DNA from: JACCYI01 sp963828075
GTDB lineage: Bacteria > Actinomycetota > Thermoleophilia > Solirubrobacterales > Solirubrobacteraceae
Assembly (NCBI GenBank): GCA_963828075.1
Contig: CAWHDH010000017.1
Coordinates: 310,001-374,000, forward strand
Length of the DNA: 64,000 bases
Direction: 5' to 3'
The notes under the pieces are model-generated. The model worked only from the letters and a program-made list of their open reading frames with translations, was not told where the DNA came from and did not search any database. Positions 32,224-41,157 of the stretch are shown one piece after another (position 1 is the stretch's first letter; each line of letters opens with the position of its first letter). The position numbers were made by a program, and so were the translations under genes.

Positions 32224-34452
32224 ATGCGCTACGACCTGGTCCGCCTCGGCTGGTTTCAGTTCCAGCAGCTCTGCGACGTGATCGTCGAGACCGAGACCGG
32301 CGTGCCGCCCGCCGCGTGGACCGGCGAGGCCGACCGCCGGCGCGAGACGGTGGTGGAGTCCGAGGTGACGGTCGGGGGCCTCACGCTGCCGCCGCCGGTC
32401 GTCGTCGGATCGGTCTTCGTGCGCGACTCGGTCGCCCCCGCGGCGGTCGTCGAGCGGGTCGCCGGGCCGGCGCGCGCGGCCGAGTACTCCGTCCTGCTGC
32501 TCACCAACGCGCCGCTGACCGAGCTCGGCCGCGGGCATGTCGCCGAGCGCGCCGGGAGCCGCGTGGCGGTGCTCGACGGCGCGGCGCTCAGCGACCTGCT
32601 CGACCGCCGGCCGGACCTGCGGATGCGGTTCCCGTCCGTCCTCGGCCTGCGCACGCTCGACGGGTGGATCGACCCCGACGTGATGCGCCGGTCGACGCTC
32701 GACGTGGCCGCCGCGCAGGCGCTGGCGTGCGTGTTCGCCCCGACGCAGGCCCACGCCGCGACGGTCGACGTCCTACGACGCCGGCGCTTCGCCGTCCTCA
32801 CCGGCCCGCCCGAGATGGGCAAGACGGCGATCGCGCGGATGGTCGCGCTCGCCAGGCTCGCGGACGGCTGGGAGGCGCACGAGTGCTCCTCGCCGGACCA
32901 CCTCGCCCGCGCCTTCGACGCGAGCCGCCCGCAGATCTTCGTCGCCGACGACGCGTTCGGCTCGACGGAGTACCGCCCGGACACCGCCGAGCGCTGGGCG
33001 AGCGAGCTCCCGCACCTGCTGCGCCGCCTCGACGACACGCACTGGCTGCTGTGGACGTCGCGGCCGACACCCCTGCACGCGGGGCTGGCGCGCCTGCAGC
33101 GCGAGCGCGGCCTCGAGCGGTTCCCGGTGCCCTCCCAAGTACAGGTCGACGCCGCCCGGTTCTCGCCGCAGGAGAAGGCGCTCGTGCTCTTTCGCCACGC
33201 GCGCGCCGCGCCGCTGTCGATCGTCGCCCGGCACTTCGTCCAGGCCCACGGCGCCACGATGGTCGCCCACCGGCACTTCACGCCCGAGCGGATCCGCCGG
33301 TTCGTCGGCGGGTTGCCCGACGCCGCCGCCGCGGGCCTGCTGGCGGGCCGCAAGGAGGCCGACCTGGTGGTCCGCGCCGCGCTCGGGCGGCCGACCGAGG
33401 CGATGCGCGCGTCGTTCGCGGCGCTCGGGCGCGCGCACCGGGCGCTGCTGCTGGCCATGCTCGACCAGCCGCCCGGCCCGGTCGCCGAGCGGGATCTCGT
33501 GGCCAGCATGCGGGAGATCGACCCCGGCGCGCACCCCGAGCCGCACGGCCTCGCCGACCGGCTGCACGACCACTTCCTGCGTCCCCACGGCCACCGGCTC
33601 GACTGGGTGCACCCGAGCTGGCGCGACGTCGTCATCGACCATCTGGCCGAGCACGGGCAGGACCGCCGCGGGTTTCTCTCCGGCTGCGGGGTCGACGGCG
33701 TCCTGCTGGCGGTGTCGACCGGCGGCGGCCCGGCCGGCGAACGGGTCCGGCCCCTGCTGCGCGACGACGCCGACTACGACGAGCTGGGCGCCCGCTTCGG
33801 CCCGCTGCTGCGGGAGGCCGACGACCGCGATCGCACCAGGGTGCTGCACGGGCTCTGCGTGGCGTTCGAAACGGCCCAGGACGGCCCGGCCGTCGCCGAG
33901 CTCGCCGCGCTCGCGTTCCGCGCGCTCGTCGTCACACGGTCGTGCTGGGACCGCGCCGAGGTCCCGGTCACGGCGCTGGCCGCCTGGCACGCGCTCGCCG
34001 CCGACCTCGTGCCCCCGCCGCGGCCGGCGCCGGATCCGCGGCGCACGTGGGTCGCCCTGCTGCCGGCCGGACCGGTGGCGCTCGGCCAGCCCGAGCAGCT
34101 CGACCGCCTCGCCGACTGGCTCTCGCTGGCGGGCGTGCTGGATCGCCACGCTCCCGGCCGGCTCGTCGACTACGGCTTCCCGGCGCGCCAGCTCTCACTG
34201 CTCGATTCCCTGATCGACACGGTCGACCTCCGGGCGCACGACCTTCCGGCAGAGGTGCGCGGGCGGGTCGCCGAGATCATGCGCTCGATCGAGGCGCTGG
34301 TCCCCGCGCTGGCCGACCGGGCGGGCGACGCCGCGCGGGTGCTCGAATGGCTCGGCGGGCTGCCCGACGACCCGTCCCCGCCCGACCCGGCGCCCGAGCT
34401 TCCGTTCGAGTTCACGCTCGACGTCGACCGGATCCTCAGCGACCTCGACTGA
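32224..34452 (+). CDS. STAND-type NTPase with degenerate Mrr-like N-terminal domain
   Basis: A 742-residue protein. Residues 1-140 look like an Mrr/PD-(D/E)xK domain (WFQFQQLCDVIVETETGV, then VLLLTNAPLTELGRG), but the usual GxDGGxD and QxK positions read GEADRRRE and GSVFVRD, so catalytic residues seem lost. The NTPase core has Walker A LTGPPEMGKTAIAR (192-205), Walker B IFVADDAFG (DD 242-243) and the motif LLWTSRP (R280), fitting the nSTAND3 group. A winged-helix and helical sensor region follows (about 330-740). Related proteins are NLR-like defence or signalling ATPases. It is 24 bp from divergent manB and 1 nt ahead of a GT4 gene. Confidence 0.75.
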   Translation: MRYDLVRLGWFQFQQLCDVIVETETGVPPAAWTGEADRRRETVVESEVTVGGLTLPPPVVVGSVFVRDSVAPAAVVERVAGPARAAEYSVLLLTNAPLTELGRGHVAERAGSRVAVLDGAALSDLLDRRPDLRMRFPSVLGLRTLDGWIDPDVMRRSTLDVAAAQALACVFAPTQAHAATVDVLRRRRFAVLTGPPEMGKTAIARMVALARLADGWEAHECSSPDHLARAFDASRPQIFVADDAFGSTEYRPDTAERWASELPHLLRRLDDTHWLLWTSRPTPLHAGLARLQRERGLERFPVPSQVQVDAARFSPQEKALVLFRHARAAPLSIVARHFVQAHGATMVAHRHFTPERIRRFVGGLPDAAAAGLLAGRKEADLVVRAALGRPTEAMRASFAALGRAHRALLLAMLDQPPGPVAERDLVASMREIDPGAHPEPHGLADRLHDHFLRPHGHRLDWVHPSWRDVVIDHLAEHGQDRRGFLSGCGVDGVLLAVSTGGGPAGERVRPLLRDDADYDELGARFGPLLREADDRDRTRVLHGLCVAFETAQDGPAVAELAALAFRALVVTRSCWDRAEVPVTALAAWHALAADLVPPPRPAPDPRRTWVALLPAGPVALGQPEQLDRLADWLSLAGVLDRHAPGRLVDYGFPARQLSLLDSLIDTVDLRAHDLPAEVRGRVAEIMRSIEALVPALADRAGDAARVLEWLGGLPDDPSPPDPAPELPFEFTLDVDRILSDLD

Positions 34453-34453
34453 C

Positions 34454-35647
34454 GTGCGCGTCCTGTGCGTCGGCAACCTGTTCCCGCCGGCGGCGAACGG
34501 CGGCTACGAGCGCACGTGGTCGGCGGCGGTGCGCGGCCTGCTCGCCGCCGGGCACGGGGTGCGCGTGCTGACGACCGCCCCGGTCGCGGGCCGCCCGGTG
34601 GCGCCCGGCACCGACCCGCCGTACGTCCGCCGCGAGCTGCGCTGGTACTGGCGCGACTCCGCCTTCGTTCGCCCACGCCTGCGCGAGCGGATCGCGCTCG
34701 AGCGCCACAACGCGCGCGTGCTCGACGCCCAGCTCGGCGAGTTCCGGCCGCACGTCGTCGCCTGGTGGGGGATGGGCGGGATGTCGCTCGGCCTGATCGA
34801 GCGCGTGCGGCGGGCCGGGATTCCGGCGGTCGGCGCGGTGGGGGACGAGTGGATGGCCTACGGCCGGCGCGCCGACGCATGGACCGCGGCCTGGCGGCGA
34901 GTCGGCCCGGCGGCCGGGGTCGTCGAGCGCGTCGCGGGCGTGCCGGCACGGGTCGAGTTTGCGGCCGCCGCGCACTGGACGTTTGCCTCCGCCTGGCTCG
35001 AGCGGCGGGCGCGGGCGGCGCTCGGGCTGACGCGCAGCAGCGTGATCTCGCCGGGCGTCGACCCGGAGGTGTTCGCGCCGGCGCCGCCGCACGACTGGAC
35101 ATGGCGGCTCGCATGCGTCGGGCGGATCGTGCCGCAGAAGGGCATCGCGACCGCGATCGAGGCCCTGGCCCTGCTTCCCGCGGCCACGCTGACCGTCCGC
35201 GGCGATGCCGACGCCGGCCATCGCGCCGAGCTCGAGGCCCTCGCGAGCCGCCTCGAGGTCGCCGAGCGGGTCGCCTTCGAGCCCGCGGCCGCCGGACCGG
35301 TCGTCGAGGCCTACGCGGCGGCCGACGCGATCCTGTTCCCCGTCACCTGGGCCGAGCCGTGGGGTCTGGTCCCGCTCGAGGCGATGAGCGTCGGGCGCCC
35401 GGTCGTCGCGACGGGGACCGGAGGGTCGGCCGAGTACCTCTCCAACGGCGACAACTGCGTGCTCATTCAGCCCGGGGACGCGCGCTCGCTCGCCGGCGCC
35501 GTGCGCCGGCTCGCGGCCGACGAAGGCCTGCGCCGACGCCTGGTCGGCGGCGGGCGGGTGACCGCCGCGCACCACACCGAGGCGGCGTTCGTCAGCGGCA
35601 TCGTCGCGGCCCTCGAGGCCGACGCCACGCGCATCACTCGCCCCTGA
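34454..35647 (+). CDS. GT4-family glycosyltransferase
   Basis: A 397-residue GT-B enzyme: MRVLCVGNLFPPAANGGYER carries the N-terminal glycine-rich acceptor loop. The C-terminal half has VISPGVDPEVFAP, LACVGRIVPQKGIATAIEAL, and the donor-binding motif FPVTWAEPWGLVPLEAMSVGRPVVATGTGG (the E-x7-E region). It is a retaining transferase, cytoplasmic or membrane-peripheral, using a nucleotide sugar. GTG 34454 is 1 nt behind the STAND NTPase stop, so the two are presumably co-transcribed. It begins the plus-strand glycan set GT4-GT2-cytidylyltransferase-GT4. Confidence 0.88.
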   Translation: MRVLCVGNLFPPAANGGYERTWSAAVRGLLAAGHGVRVLTTAPVAGRPVAPGTDPPYVRRELRWYWRDSAFVRPRLRERIALERHNARVLDAQLGEFRPHVVAWWGMGGMSLGLIERVRRAGIPAVGAVGDEWMAYGRRADAWTAAWRRVGPAAGVVERVAGVPARVEFAAAAHWTFASAWLERRARAALGLTRSSVISPGVDPEVFAPAPPHDWTWRLACVGRIVPQKGIATAIEALALLPAATLTVRGDADAGHRAELEALASRLEVAERVAFEPAAAGPVVEAYAAADAILFPVTWAEPWGLVPLEAMSVGRPVVATGTGGSAEYLSNGDNCVLIQPGDARSLAGAVRRLAADEGLRRRLVGGGRVTAAHHTEAAFVSGIVAALEADATRITRP

Positions 35648-35651
35648 CGCC

Positions 35652-35657
35652 TATCCT
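35652..35657 (+). promoter_or_regulatory. -10 (TATCCT) before the GT2 gene at 35666
   Basis: TATCCT lies 8 nt before GTG 35666 in the 18-bp gap after the GT4 gene, so this gene can be transcribed separately as a leaderless message. Confidence 0.5.
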
Positions 35658-35665
35658 GCCGCGCC

Positions 35666-36421
35666 GTGTCCGAGCATGCCGGAGCCAAGGTCATCGTGGT
35701 CATGCCCGCGCGCAACGCGGCGCGGACGCTCGAGCGGACCGTGTCGGGCATTCCCGACGGCTGGGTCGACGAGATCATCCTGGTCGACGACAAGTCGTCC
35801 GACGACACGATCGAGATCGCGCGCCGCCTGCCGCAGAACCTCCACGTGGTCTGGCACCCGCACAACGTCGGCTACGGCGGCAACCAGAAGACGTGCTACC
35901 TCGAGGCCCTCCAGCGCGACGCCGACGTCGTGATCATGCTGCACCCCGACGGCCAGTACGAGCCGGGGATCATCCCCAAGCTGGTCGAGCCGATCGTCGC
36001 CGGCGAGGCCGATCTCGTGCTCGGCTCGCGCTTTTTGACGCCGGGCGGCCCGCGCGCGGGCGGCATGCCCTGGTGGAAGGTGATCGCCAACCGCGGGCTG
36101 ACGACCGCCGAGAACCTCGTGCTCGGGACCCATCTCTCCGAGATGCACACCGGCTACCGCGCCTTCTCGCGCCAGCTGCTGCTCGACGTGCCGTTCCTGC
36201 GCAACGCCCTGGACTTCTCGTTCGACTCCGAGCTGCTGATGCAGGCGGTGCACTTCGGCTTCCGCATCCACGAGGTCCCCTGCCGCACGATCTACTTCGA
36301 CGACGCCTCCTCGATCACGTTCAAGCCGGCGGCGATCTACGGGTTCAAGACGCTGTGGGCGGCGAGCCGCTTCCGGCTGCATCGCGCCCGCGTGCTGCCG
36401 TCGCGCAAGTACATGCCGTGA
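35666..36421 (+). CDS. GT2 polyprenyl-phosphate sugar transferase-like protein
   Basis: A 251-residue GT-A enzyme resembling dolichyl/polyprenyl-phosphate mannose synthases: VIVVMPARNAARTLERTVSGIP, EIILVDDKSSDDTIEIAR, HNVGYGGNQKTCYLEAL, the metal site MLHPDGQYEPG, the GSRFL loop, and MHTGYRAFSRQLL with FDSELLMQA. No C-terminal membrane helices are present. Relatives transfer a sugar from a nucleotide donor to a polyprenyl phosphate or nascent glycan. The stop overlaps the start of the cytidylyltransferase gene (GTGA), indicating coupling. Confidence 0.87.
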   Translation: MSEHAGAKVIVVMPARNAARTLERTVSGIPDGWVDEIILVDDKSSDDTIEIARRLPQNLHVVWHPHNVGYGGNQKTCYLEALQRDADVVIMLHPDGQYEPGIIPKLVEPIVAGEADLVLGSRFLTPGGPRAGGMPWWKVIANRGLTTAENLVLGTHLSEMHTGYRAFSRQLLLDVPFLRNALDFSFDSELLMQAVHFGFRIHEVPCRTIYFDDASSITFKPAAIYGFKTLWAASRFRLHRARVLPSRKYMP

Positions 36422-37128
36422 CGCCACCGGTCGCGATCCTCTGCGGTGGCCGCGGGACGCGCCTACAGGAGCACGCCCAGGCGATCCCCAAGCCGCTCGT
36501 CGAGATCGGGGGACGGCCGATCCTCTGGCATGTCGTCCAGCTCTACGCGTCGGCCGGCTTCGACACGTTCCTGCTGCTCACGGGCTACAAGTCCGAGGTG
36601 GTCGAGGCGTTCGCCGAGGCCGTCGAGTGGCCGGCGGGCGTCGTGGTCCGCTGCCTGGACACCGGGCTCGACACGCCGACCGGCGGCCGGATCCACCGCG
36701 CCCGCGAGCTGCTCGACGGCGCGACGTTCTGCGCCACCTACGCCGACGGCCTCGCCGACCTCGACCTGCGCGCGCTGGTGGAGCATCACACCGGTGGCCG
36801 GCGGACGGCCACCGTCACCGTGGTCCGGCCCGAGCTGCCGTTCGGCGTGGCGGTGCTCGACGAGGACCGCGTCGCGCGCTTCGAGGAGAAGCCGAAGGCC
36901 ACCAGCTGGGTCAACGGCGGCTTCTTCGTCTTCGAGCCCGCGGTCTTCGACGTCCTCGCCGACGACCTCGTGCTCGAGCGCGAGCCGCTCGAGCGGCTCG
37001 CGGCGGCGGGCGAGCTGACCGCCTACCGGCACGACGGCTTCTGGGAGTGCATGGACACCTACAAGGACGCCATCCAGCTCAACGACCTGTGGTCCGCCGG
37101 CCGCGCGCCGTGGCGCCGCTGGAAATAG
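36418..37128 (+). CDS. Glucose-1-phosphate cytidylyltransferase-like nucleotidyltransferase
   Basis: A 236-residue nucleotidyltransferase. The N-terminal signature AILCGGRGTRLQE with IPKPLVEIGGRPILWHVV (residues about 5-45) and LDTGLDTPTGGRIHRA are those of RfbF-type CTP:glucose-1-phosphate cytidylyltransferases. FEEKPKATSWVNGGFFVFEP and the C-terminal FWECMDTYKDAIQLNDLW also fit. It would make CDP-glucose for deoxysugar or glycan synthesis; no CDP-glucose dehydratase is seen in the window, so the product's route is open. GTG 36418 overlaps the previous stop by 4 nt. The 3' end overlaps the next GT4 gene by 19 nt. Confidence 0.85.
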   Translation: MTPPVAILCGGRGTRLQEHAQAIPKPLVEIGGRPILWHVVQLYASAGFDTFLLLTGYKSEVVEAFAEAVEWPAGVVVRCLDTGLDTPTGGRIHRARELLDGATFCATYADGLADLDLRALVEHHTGGRRTATVTVVRPELPFGVAVLDEDRVARFEEKPKATSWVNGGFFVFEPAVFDVLADDLVLEREPLERLAAAGELTAYRHDGFWECMDTYKDAIQLNDLWSAGRAPWRRWK

Positions 37129-38222
37129 AGCCGGGCGCGCTGCGGGTCGCGCTCGCCCATCCGACCTACTGGCCCGAGGTCCGGCGCGGGGCGGAGCGGC
37201 TGCTGCACGAGCTCGCCGCCGGGCTCGCCGCCCGCGGGCACGCCGCGCGGATCGTGACGACGCACCCGGGGCGCGGATCGCGATCGGTCGAGGGCGGGGT
37301 GGAGGTGGTGCGGGCCCGGCGCCCGCCGGGTGGCGCGCGGCTCGAGCGCCGGGGCGTCGACGCCCACCTGCTCCAGGCGCCCGCGACGCTTCGCGAGCTG
37401 CTGCGGGGCCACGACGACGTGGTCGAGGCGCTGCAGGTCGGCGACGCGCTCGCGGCGGCGGCGTGGGCGCGCCGGACCGGCCGGCCCGCCGTCTTCTCGA
37501 TGATGGGCATCCCCGACGAGGCGACGCTCGGCGGGCGCCGCGGCCGCGCGCGGCTCGTGCGCCTCGCCGCCCGGCGCTGCGCGGCGGTGACCGTGCTGTC
37601 GGAGACCGCCGCGGACGCGTGCCGCCGGACGCTGGGGGTCGAGCCGCGGGTGATCGCCCCGGGCGTCGACCTCGACGCGTTCGTGGTCGGAACGCACCGC
37701 GCGCCCGCGCCGGTGATCGTCTGCGCCGCGGCGGCGGGCGAGCCGCGCAAGCGGGTGGCCCAGCTCGTGGAGGCGTTCGCCCGGGTGCGCGCGGTTGATC
37801 CAGGCGCCCGGCTCGTGCTCGACGCCCGTGGCGGGCCAGTCGACGCCCCCGGCGTGGAGCTCGCGGCGATGGACGACCGCGCGGAGCTGGCTGCGCTGCT
37901 GGGATCGGCGTGGGTCGCCGCCCTGCCCGCGGTCGGCGAGGCATTCGGGCTCGTGCTCGCCGAGGCGCTCGCGTGCGGGACGCCGGTGGTCGGCGCCGAC
38001 GACGGCGGGATCCCGGAGGTGGTCGGGCGGGACGGGGCGACGGGCTTCCTGTTCCCGCCGGACGACGCGGCGGCCCTGGCGCGGGCGCTGCTCGAGGCGA
38101 TCGCCCTCGCGGCGGGCGGTGGCGCCAAGCTGCGGATCGCATGCCGCGCCCGCGCCGAGCCCTTCTCCACCGCGCGCTGCGCCGCCGCCCACGAGGCGCT
38201 CTACCGCGACCTGCTGGCGTGA
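37110..38222 (+). CDS. GT4-family glycosyltransferase
   Basis: A 370-residue GT-B protein: LRVALAHPTYWPEVRRGAERLLHELAAGLAARGH at the N-terminus, VIAPGVDLDAF and PVIVCAAAAGEPRKRVAQLVEAF in the donor half, and PAVGEAFGLVLAEALACGTPVVGADDGGIPEVV as the nucleotide-sugar motif. GTG 37110, inside the end of the cytidylyltransferase gene, is the only canonical start close to the fold's first strand; a CTG at 37119 is also conceivable. The 3' end overlaps the frameshifted methyltransferase gene on the other strand by 22 bp. Confidence 0.85.
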   Translation: MAPLEIEPGALRVALAHPTYWPEVRRGAERLLHELAAGLAARGHAARIVTTHPGRGSRSVEGGVEVVRARRPPGGARLERRGVDAHLLQAPATLRELLRGHDDVVEALQVGDALAAAAWARRTGRPAVFSMMGIPDEATLGGRRGRARLVRLAARRCAAVTVLSETAADACRRTLGVEPRVIAPGVDLDAFVVGTHRAPAPVIVCAAAAGEPRKRVAQLVEAFARVRAVDPGARLVLDARGGPVDAPGVELAAMDDRAELAALLGSAWVAALPAVGEAFGLVLAEALACGTPVVGADDGGIPEVVGRDGATGFLFPPDDAAALARALLEAIALAAGGGAKLRIACRARAEPFSTARCAAAHEALYRDLLA

Positions 38223-38933
38223 ATGACCACGTGCGGCACGACCGCTCGGCGCCCGAGCCGCAGGGTGAAGCGGCCGTGCTCGCGGACGTCGTCGAACCCG
38301 GCGGTCCACACCATCCGCCGCCACGTCCGCGCGGAGGGCAGCCAGAACACCACGGCCTTGTCGCGATCGGCCCGGTCGGTACCGGCTGACCGGAAACGGG
38401 ACCAGGCCGCTGAGGCGGTCGTGCTCCTCGGCGAGGATCAGCCGCCCGCGGCAGAGGCCGGCCAGGCGCTCGAGCGCCAGCAGCTGGTCGCGCAGATGGG
38501 TGAGCACGGCGCCGCAGAACACCAGGTCGAACGTGCCGAGCTCGTCCGGCCGGGTGTCATACACGTTGCGGTGCACGCGCTCGACCGCTGAGCCGAGCAG
38601 CCGGTGCGCCAGGCGGAAGCCGTCGCCGCGCCGCGTGTCCCGGAACGTCTCCGGGCGCCGGCGCGGCGGGATGTCGTGCTCATGCTCGAACTCGACGTCG
38701 AGGGCGACGACGTCGGCGCCGCGGCGCTCGAACTCGAACGCCCAGAAGCCGTCCCAGGTCCCGACGTCGAGGACCCGCAGGCCGTCGAGACGCTCCGGCA
38801 GCCCGTAGGCCGCGACGTACGGGCGCAGGTCGAACCAGCCGTCGGTGACCAGCCCGTCGCCGAGGTCGATCGTGTGGTACCAGCGCTGCTGCGCGACGAG
38901 CGCGCGGTCCTGCGCGGTGTAATCGGCGGGCAC
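38201..38933 (-). pseudogene. SAM-dependent methyltransferase gene broken by a 4-bp duplication
   Basis: From ATG 38933 the frame encodes a class I methyltransferase (YTAQDRALVAQQRWYHTIDL, then VLDVGTWDGFWAFEFERRGADVVALDV as the SAM site, LVFCGAVLTHLRD) up to LVPFPVSRYR. There the tandem CGGTCGGT at 38373-38380 (minus strand ACCGACCG) shifts the frame. Deleting one CGGT restores SRYRADRDKAVVFWLPSARTW... through HVVIHASRSR and TAG at 38203-38201, the expected length and C-terminus of this family. Either a recent slippage mutation or an assembly error explains it. It lies 12 nt behind the flippase gene, in its operon. Confidence 0.72.
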
Positions 38934-38945
38934 GGGGCGGCGAGG

Positions 38946-40442
38946 CTACTGGCTGGTCGCCGGGCGGTCGTGCCACGCTGCGGCAGGTGCGGTGTCGACG
39001 AGATAGCCGGCCGCCTCGCGCAGCAGGCGCCGCTCGAGCGTCCAGGTCGCGGCGGCGGCGACGGCCAAGAACAGCAGCCCTTCCGCGACCGCCACCCCGG
39101 CGGTGCGCTGCGCCGGTTCGAGGAGCCGCACGAGCCCGACGGCCGCCGCCGCGGGAACCGTCGGCGCGAGTGCCCCGGCGATGCGGCGCATCGGCGCCTG
39201 GCCGGCGAACAGTCGCGCCAGGTAGATGCCGCGCACGATCAGGGTGGCCGCGGTCTGGGCGGCGATCCCCGCCGCCAGCCCGGTCAGCCCGAGCTCGAAG
39301 ACGAGCGGGACGCCGAGGGCGAGGAATACCGCTGCGGCGCTGATCGCGGTCACCGCCAGCGGTCGCGTCTCGCCGCGCGCCCGGTAGTACGCCGACCAGT
39401 TGAACCCGACCTGGTTGAACGCCGCCGTCAGCGCGCACACCTGGATCAAGAGCACCGCCGGTCGCCATTCCTCACCGATGCCGAACTCGACGAGGTCTGA
39501 GGCGAACAGCGCGAGCCCGGCACCGAACGGCATGGCCCAGACGAGGGCGAAGCGGTTGGACTTCACGAAGGACTCGAACAGGACGTCGGAACGGTCGCGG
39601 GCCGCGCAGATGGCCGGATAGAGGGTGCCCGACACCACGGAGCCCACCCGATCGGCGAACTGCGACACCTGGAACGCCAGCGTGAGCGCCCCGACCCCGG
39701 CCACGCCCACCGCCGCCTCGGTGGAGAGCACCGCGCCTTGCGCGATGACCAGTGCCGCGGCGGTCGCGACGAGGATCGGCCACGAGAAGCTCGAGTACCG
39801 CCTCGCGGCGCCCGGCTCCCAGCGCAGCCGCAGCCGGTACGGCGACGTCCAGACCGCCGCCGCCGCCGTCGCCCACGCGCCGGTGACCACGGCCGCGAGG
39901 ATGGCCCAGTAGCCGGCGCCGGCGGCGGCGAGGCCGACGCCGACGATGAGGCTGACGACGGGATCGATGGCCTGGATGACGCGCTGGCGGACGAAGGCCA
40001 TCCGCCGGTAGTGGATCCACAGCGGCGCCTGCAGCGCGCCCGCAGGCAGGATCGCGACGAGCGCGAGCGCCGGCGCGGCGAGGTCGTCGCGGCCGTAGAC
40101 GAGGACGATGAGCGGGACCAGGGCGACCAGCAGCACCATCATCGCCGCGGTCAGCAGCACCTCGAGCGTGAAGGCGGTCGCGAACGCGTCGTCCTGATCG
40201 TCCGCGTCCTGCTGGACGAACCGGTCGCCGATCCCGATCTGCTTGAGCATCGCGATCGTGCCCAGCGTCACGACGAGGATCCCCCACACCCCGTAGTCCG
40301 CCCGTGTCAGGAACAGGGCGAGCAGGAAGCCACGGACGAGCGTGAGCGCGCTGACACCGATCGTGAAGACGGCGTTGACCACCGCGCCTCGGGCGGCGTG
40401 GCGACGCAGGCTGCGGTCCTCGAACTCGAAGCGGTCGCTCAC
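38946..40442 (-). CDS. Polysaccharide flippase (lipopolysaccharide/O-antigen exporter type)
   Basis: An integral membrane protein of about 498 residues with 12-14 predicted helices. It begins RRHAARGAVVNAVFTIGVSALTLVRGFLLALFLTRADYGVWGIL, the usual first two helices of the MATE-like polysaccharide exporters. IGIGDRFVQQ and PLWIHYRRMAFVRQR are typical cytoplasmic loops. It should flip lipid-linked glycan units across the membrane for the surrounding glycosyltransferases. GTG 40442 is preferred because a TACCGT -10 (complement of 40459-40464) lies 16 nt before it; ATG 40493, overlapping the divergent methyltransferase start by 2 bp, would add 17 residues and has no TANNNT upstream. Confidence 0.85.
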   Translation of the reverse strand: MSDRFEFEDRSLRRHAARGAVVNAVFTIGVSALTLVRGFLLALFLTRADYGVWGILVVTLGTIAMLKQIGIGDRFVQQDADDQDDAFATAFTLEVLLTAAMMVLLVALVPLIVLVYGRDDLAAPALALVAILPAGALQAPLWIHYRRMAFVRQRVIQAIDPVVSLIVGVGLAAAGAGYWAILAAVVTGAWATAAAAVWTSPYRLRLRWEPGAARRYSSFSWPILVATAAALVIAQGAVLSTEAAVGVAGVGALTLAFQVSQFADRVGSVVSGTLYPAICAARDRSDVLFESFVKSNRFALVWAMPFGAGLALFASDLVEFGIGEEWRPAVLLIQVCALTAAFNQVGFNWSAYYRARGETRPLAVTAISAAAVFLALGVPLVFELGLTGLAAGIAAQTAATLIVRGIYLARLFAGQAPMRRIAGALAPTVPAAAAVGLVRLLEPAQRTAGVAVAEGLLFLAVAAAATWTLERRLLREAAGYLVDTAPAAAWHDRPATSQ

Positions 40443-40477
40443 GGTCGGCCTTGCTGCGACGGTATCAGCCGCTGGAT

Positions 40478-40483
40478 TATGGT
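40478..40483 (+). promoter_or_regulatory. -10 (TATGGT) before the methyltransferase gene at 40492
   Basis: TATGGT sits 8 nt before ATG 40492, and no ribosome binding site is visible in between, so the message is probably leaderless. Confidence 0.5.
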
Positions 40484-40491
40484 CGGCCGTC

Positions 40492-41157
40492 ATGGCGCAG
40501 CCGATCATCCGAGCCTTCGTGGCCGAGCTGACGGCGCTGATGGACCTCCCGGAACCCGTGGTCGAGTTCGGCGCCCTGCAGGTCGAGCCCGACCAGGAGG
40601 GCGACCTGCGCCCGCTGTTCGCGGGCCGGGAGTTCGTCGGCACCGACATGCGCCCGGGGCCGGGCGTGGACCGCATCGAGGACCTCCGCGGGCTGAGCCT
40701 CGCCGACGGTTCGGTCGGCACCGCGCTGTGTCTCGACACGCTCGAGCACTGCGCCGACCCACCGCGGGCGGGGCGCGAGCTGGCGCGCGTCACCGCCCCG
40801 GGCGGCGTCTGCGTCGTCTCGTCGGTGATGCTGTTCGGCCTGCACGGCTACCCCCACGACTACTTCCGCTTCACGCCCGAGGGGGTGCGAGCGGTGCTCG
40901 GCGGCTTCGACGACGTCTGGGTCTGCGGGCTGGGCCATCCGGACATTCCGACGCAGGTCGTCGGTGTCGCCGCGCACGGCCGCGAGCTCGGGTTGCGTCG
41001 CGGCTCCTTCGCGTCGCTCGAGGCCGCCCAGGCGCGGTGGGAGGAGGGCGCGGGCACCGTCCGGGTCGGCGTCCACAACCACCCCCCGCGGGAGGTCGCC
41101 TGGGCGCTCGCCCGAGCCGCCCCGCGGCTGCTGCGCGAACACCTCAGGCGTCGCTGA
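40492..41157 (+). CDS. Methyltransferase-fold protein of the glycan locus
   Basis: A 221-residue SAM-methyltransferase-like protein with an abbreviated first strand (VVEFGALQVEPDQEGDLRPLFAGREFVGTDM), the DxxR turn DRIEDLRGLSLADGSVGTALCLDTLEHCADPPRAGRELARVTAPGG, and DYFRFTPEGVRAVLGGFDDV. The usual GxGxG of strand 1 is replaced by EFGALQ, so SAM binding should be confirmed. Such proteins occur in surface-polysaccharide gene clusters. The 3' end overlaps the convergent methyltransferase gene by 14 bp. Confidence 0.75.
   Translation: MAQPIIRAFVAELTALMDLPEPVVEFGALQVEPDQEGDLRPLFAGREFVGTDMRPGPGVDRIEDLRGLSLADGSVGTALCLDTLEHCADPPRAGRELARVTAPGGVCVVSSVMLFGLHGYPHDYFRFTPEGVRAVLGGFDDVWVCGLGHPDIPTQVVGVAAHGRELGLRRGSFASLEAAQARWEEGAGTVRVGVHNHPPREVAWALARAAPRLLREHLRRR

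Noticed and set aside
40491..40494. Second CATG with overlapping divergent start codons (flippase and methyltransferase)
   Set aside because: Unlike 14245-14248, no TANNNT precedes the minus-strand ATG. A GTG at 40442 with a nearby -10 is the more likely flippase start.
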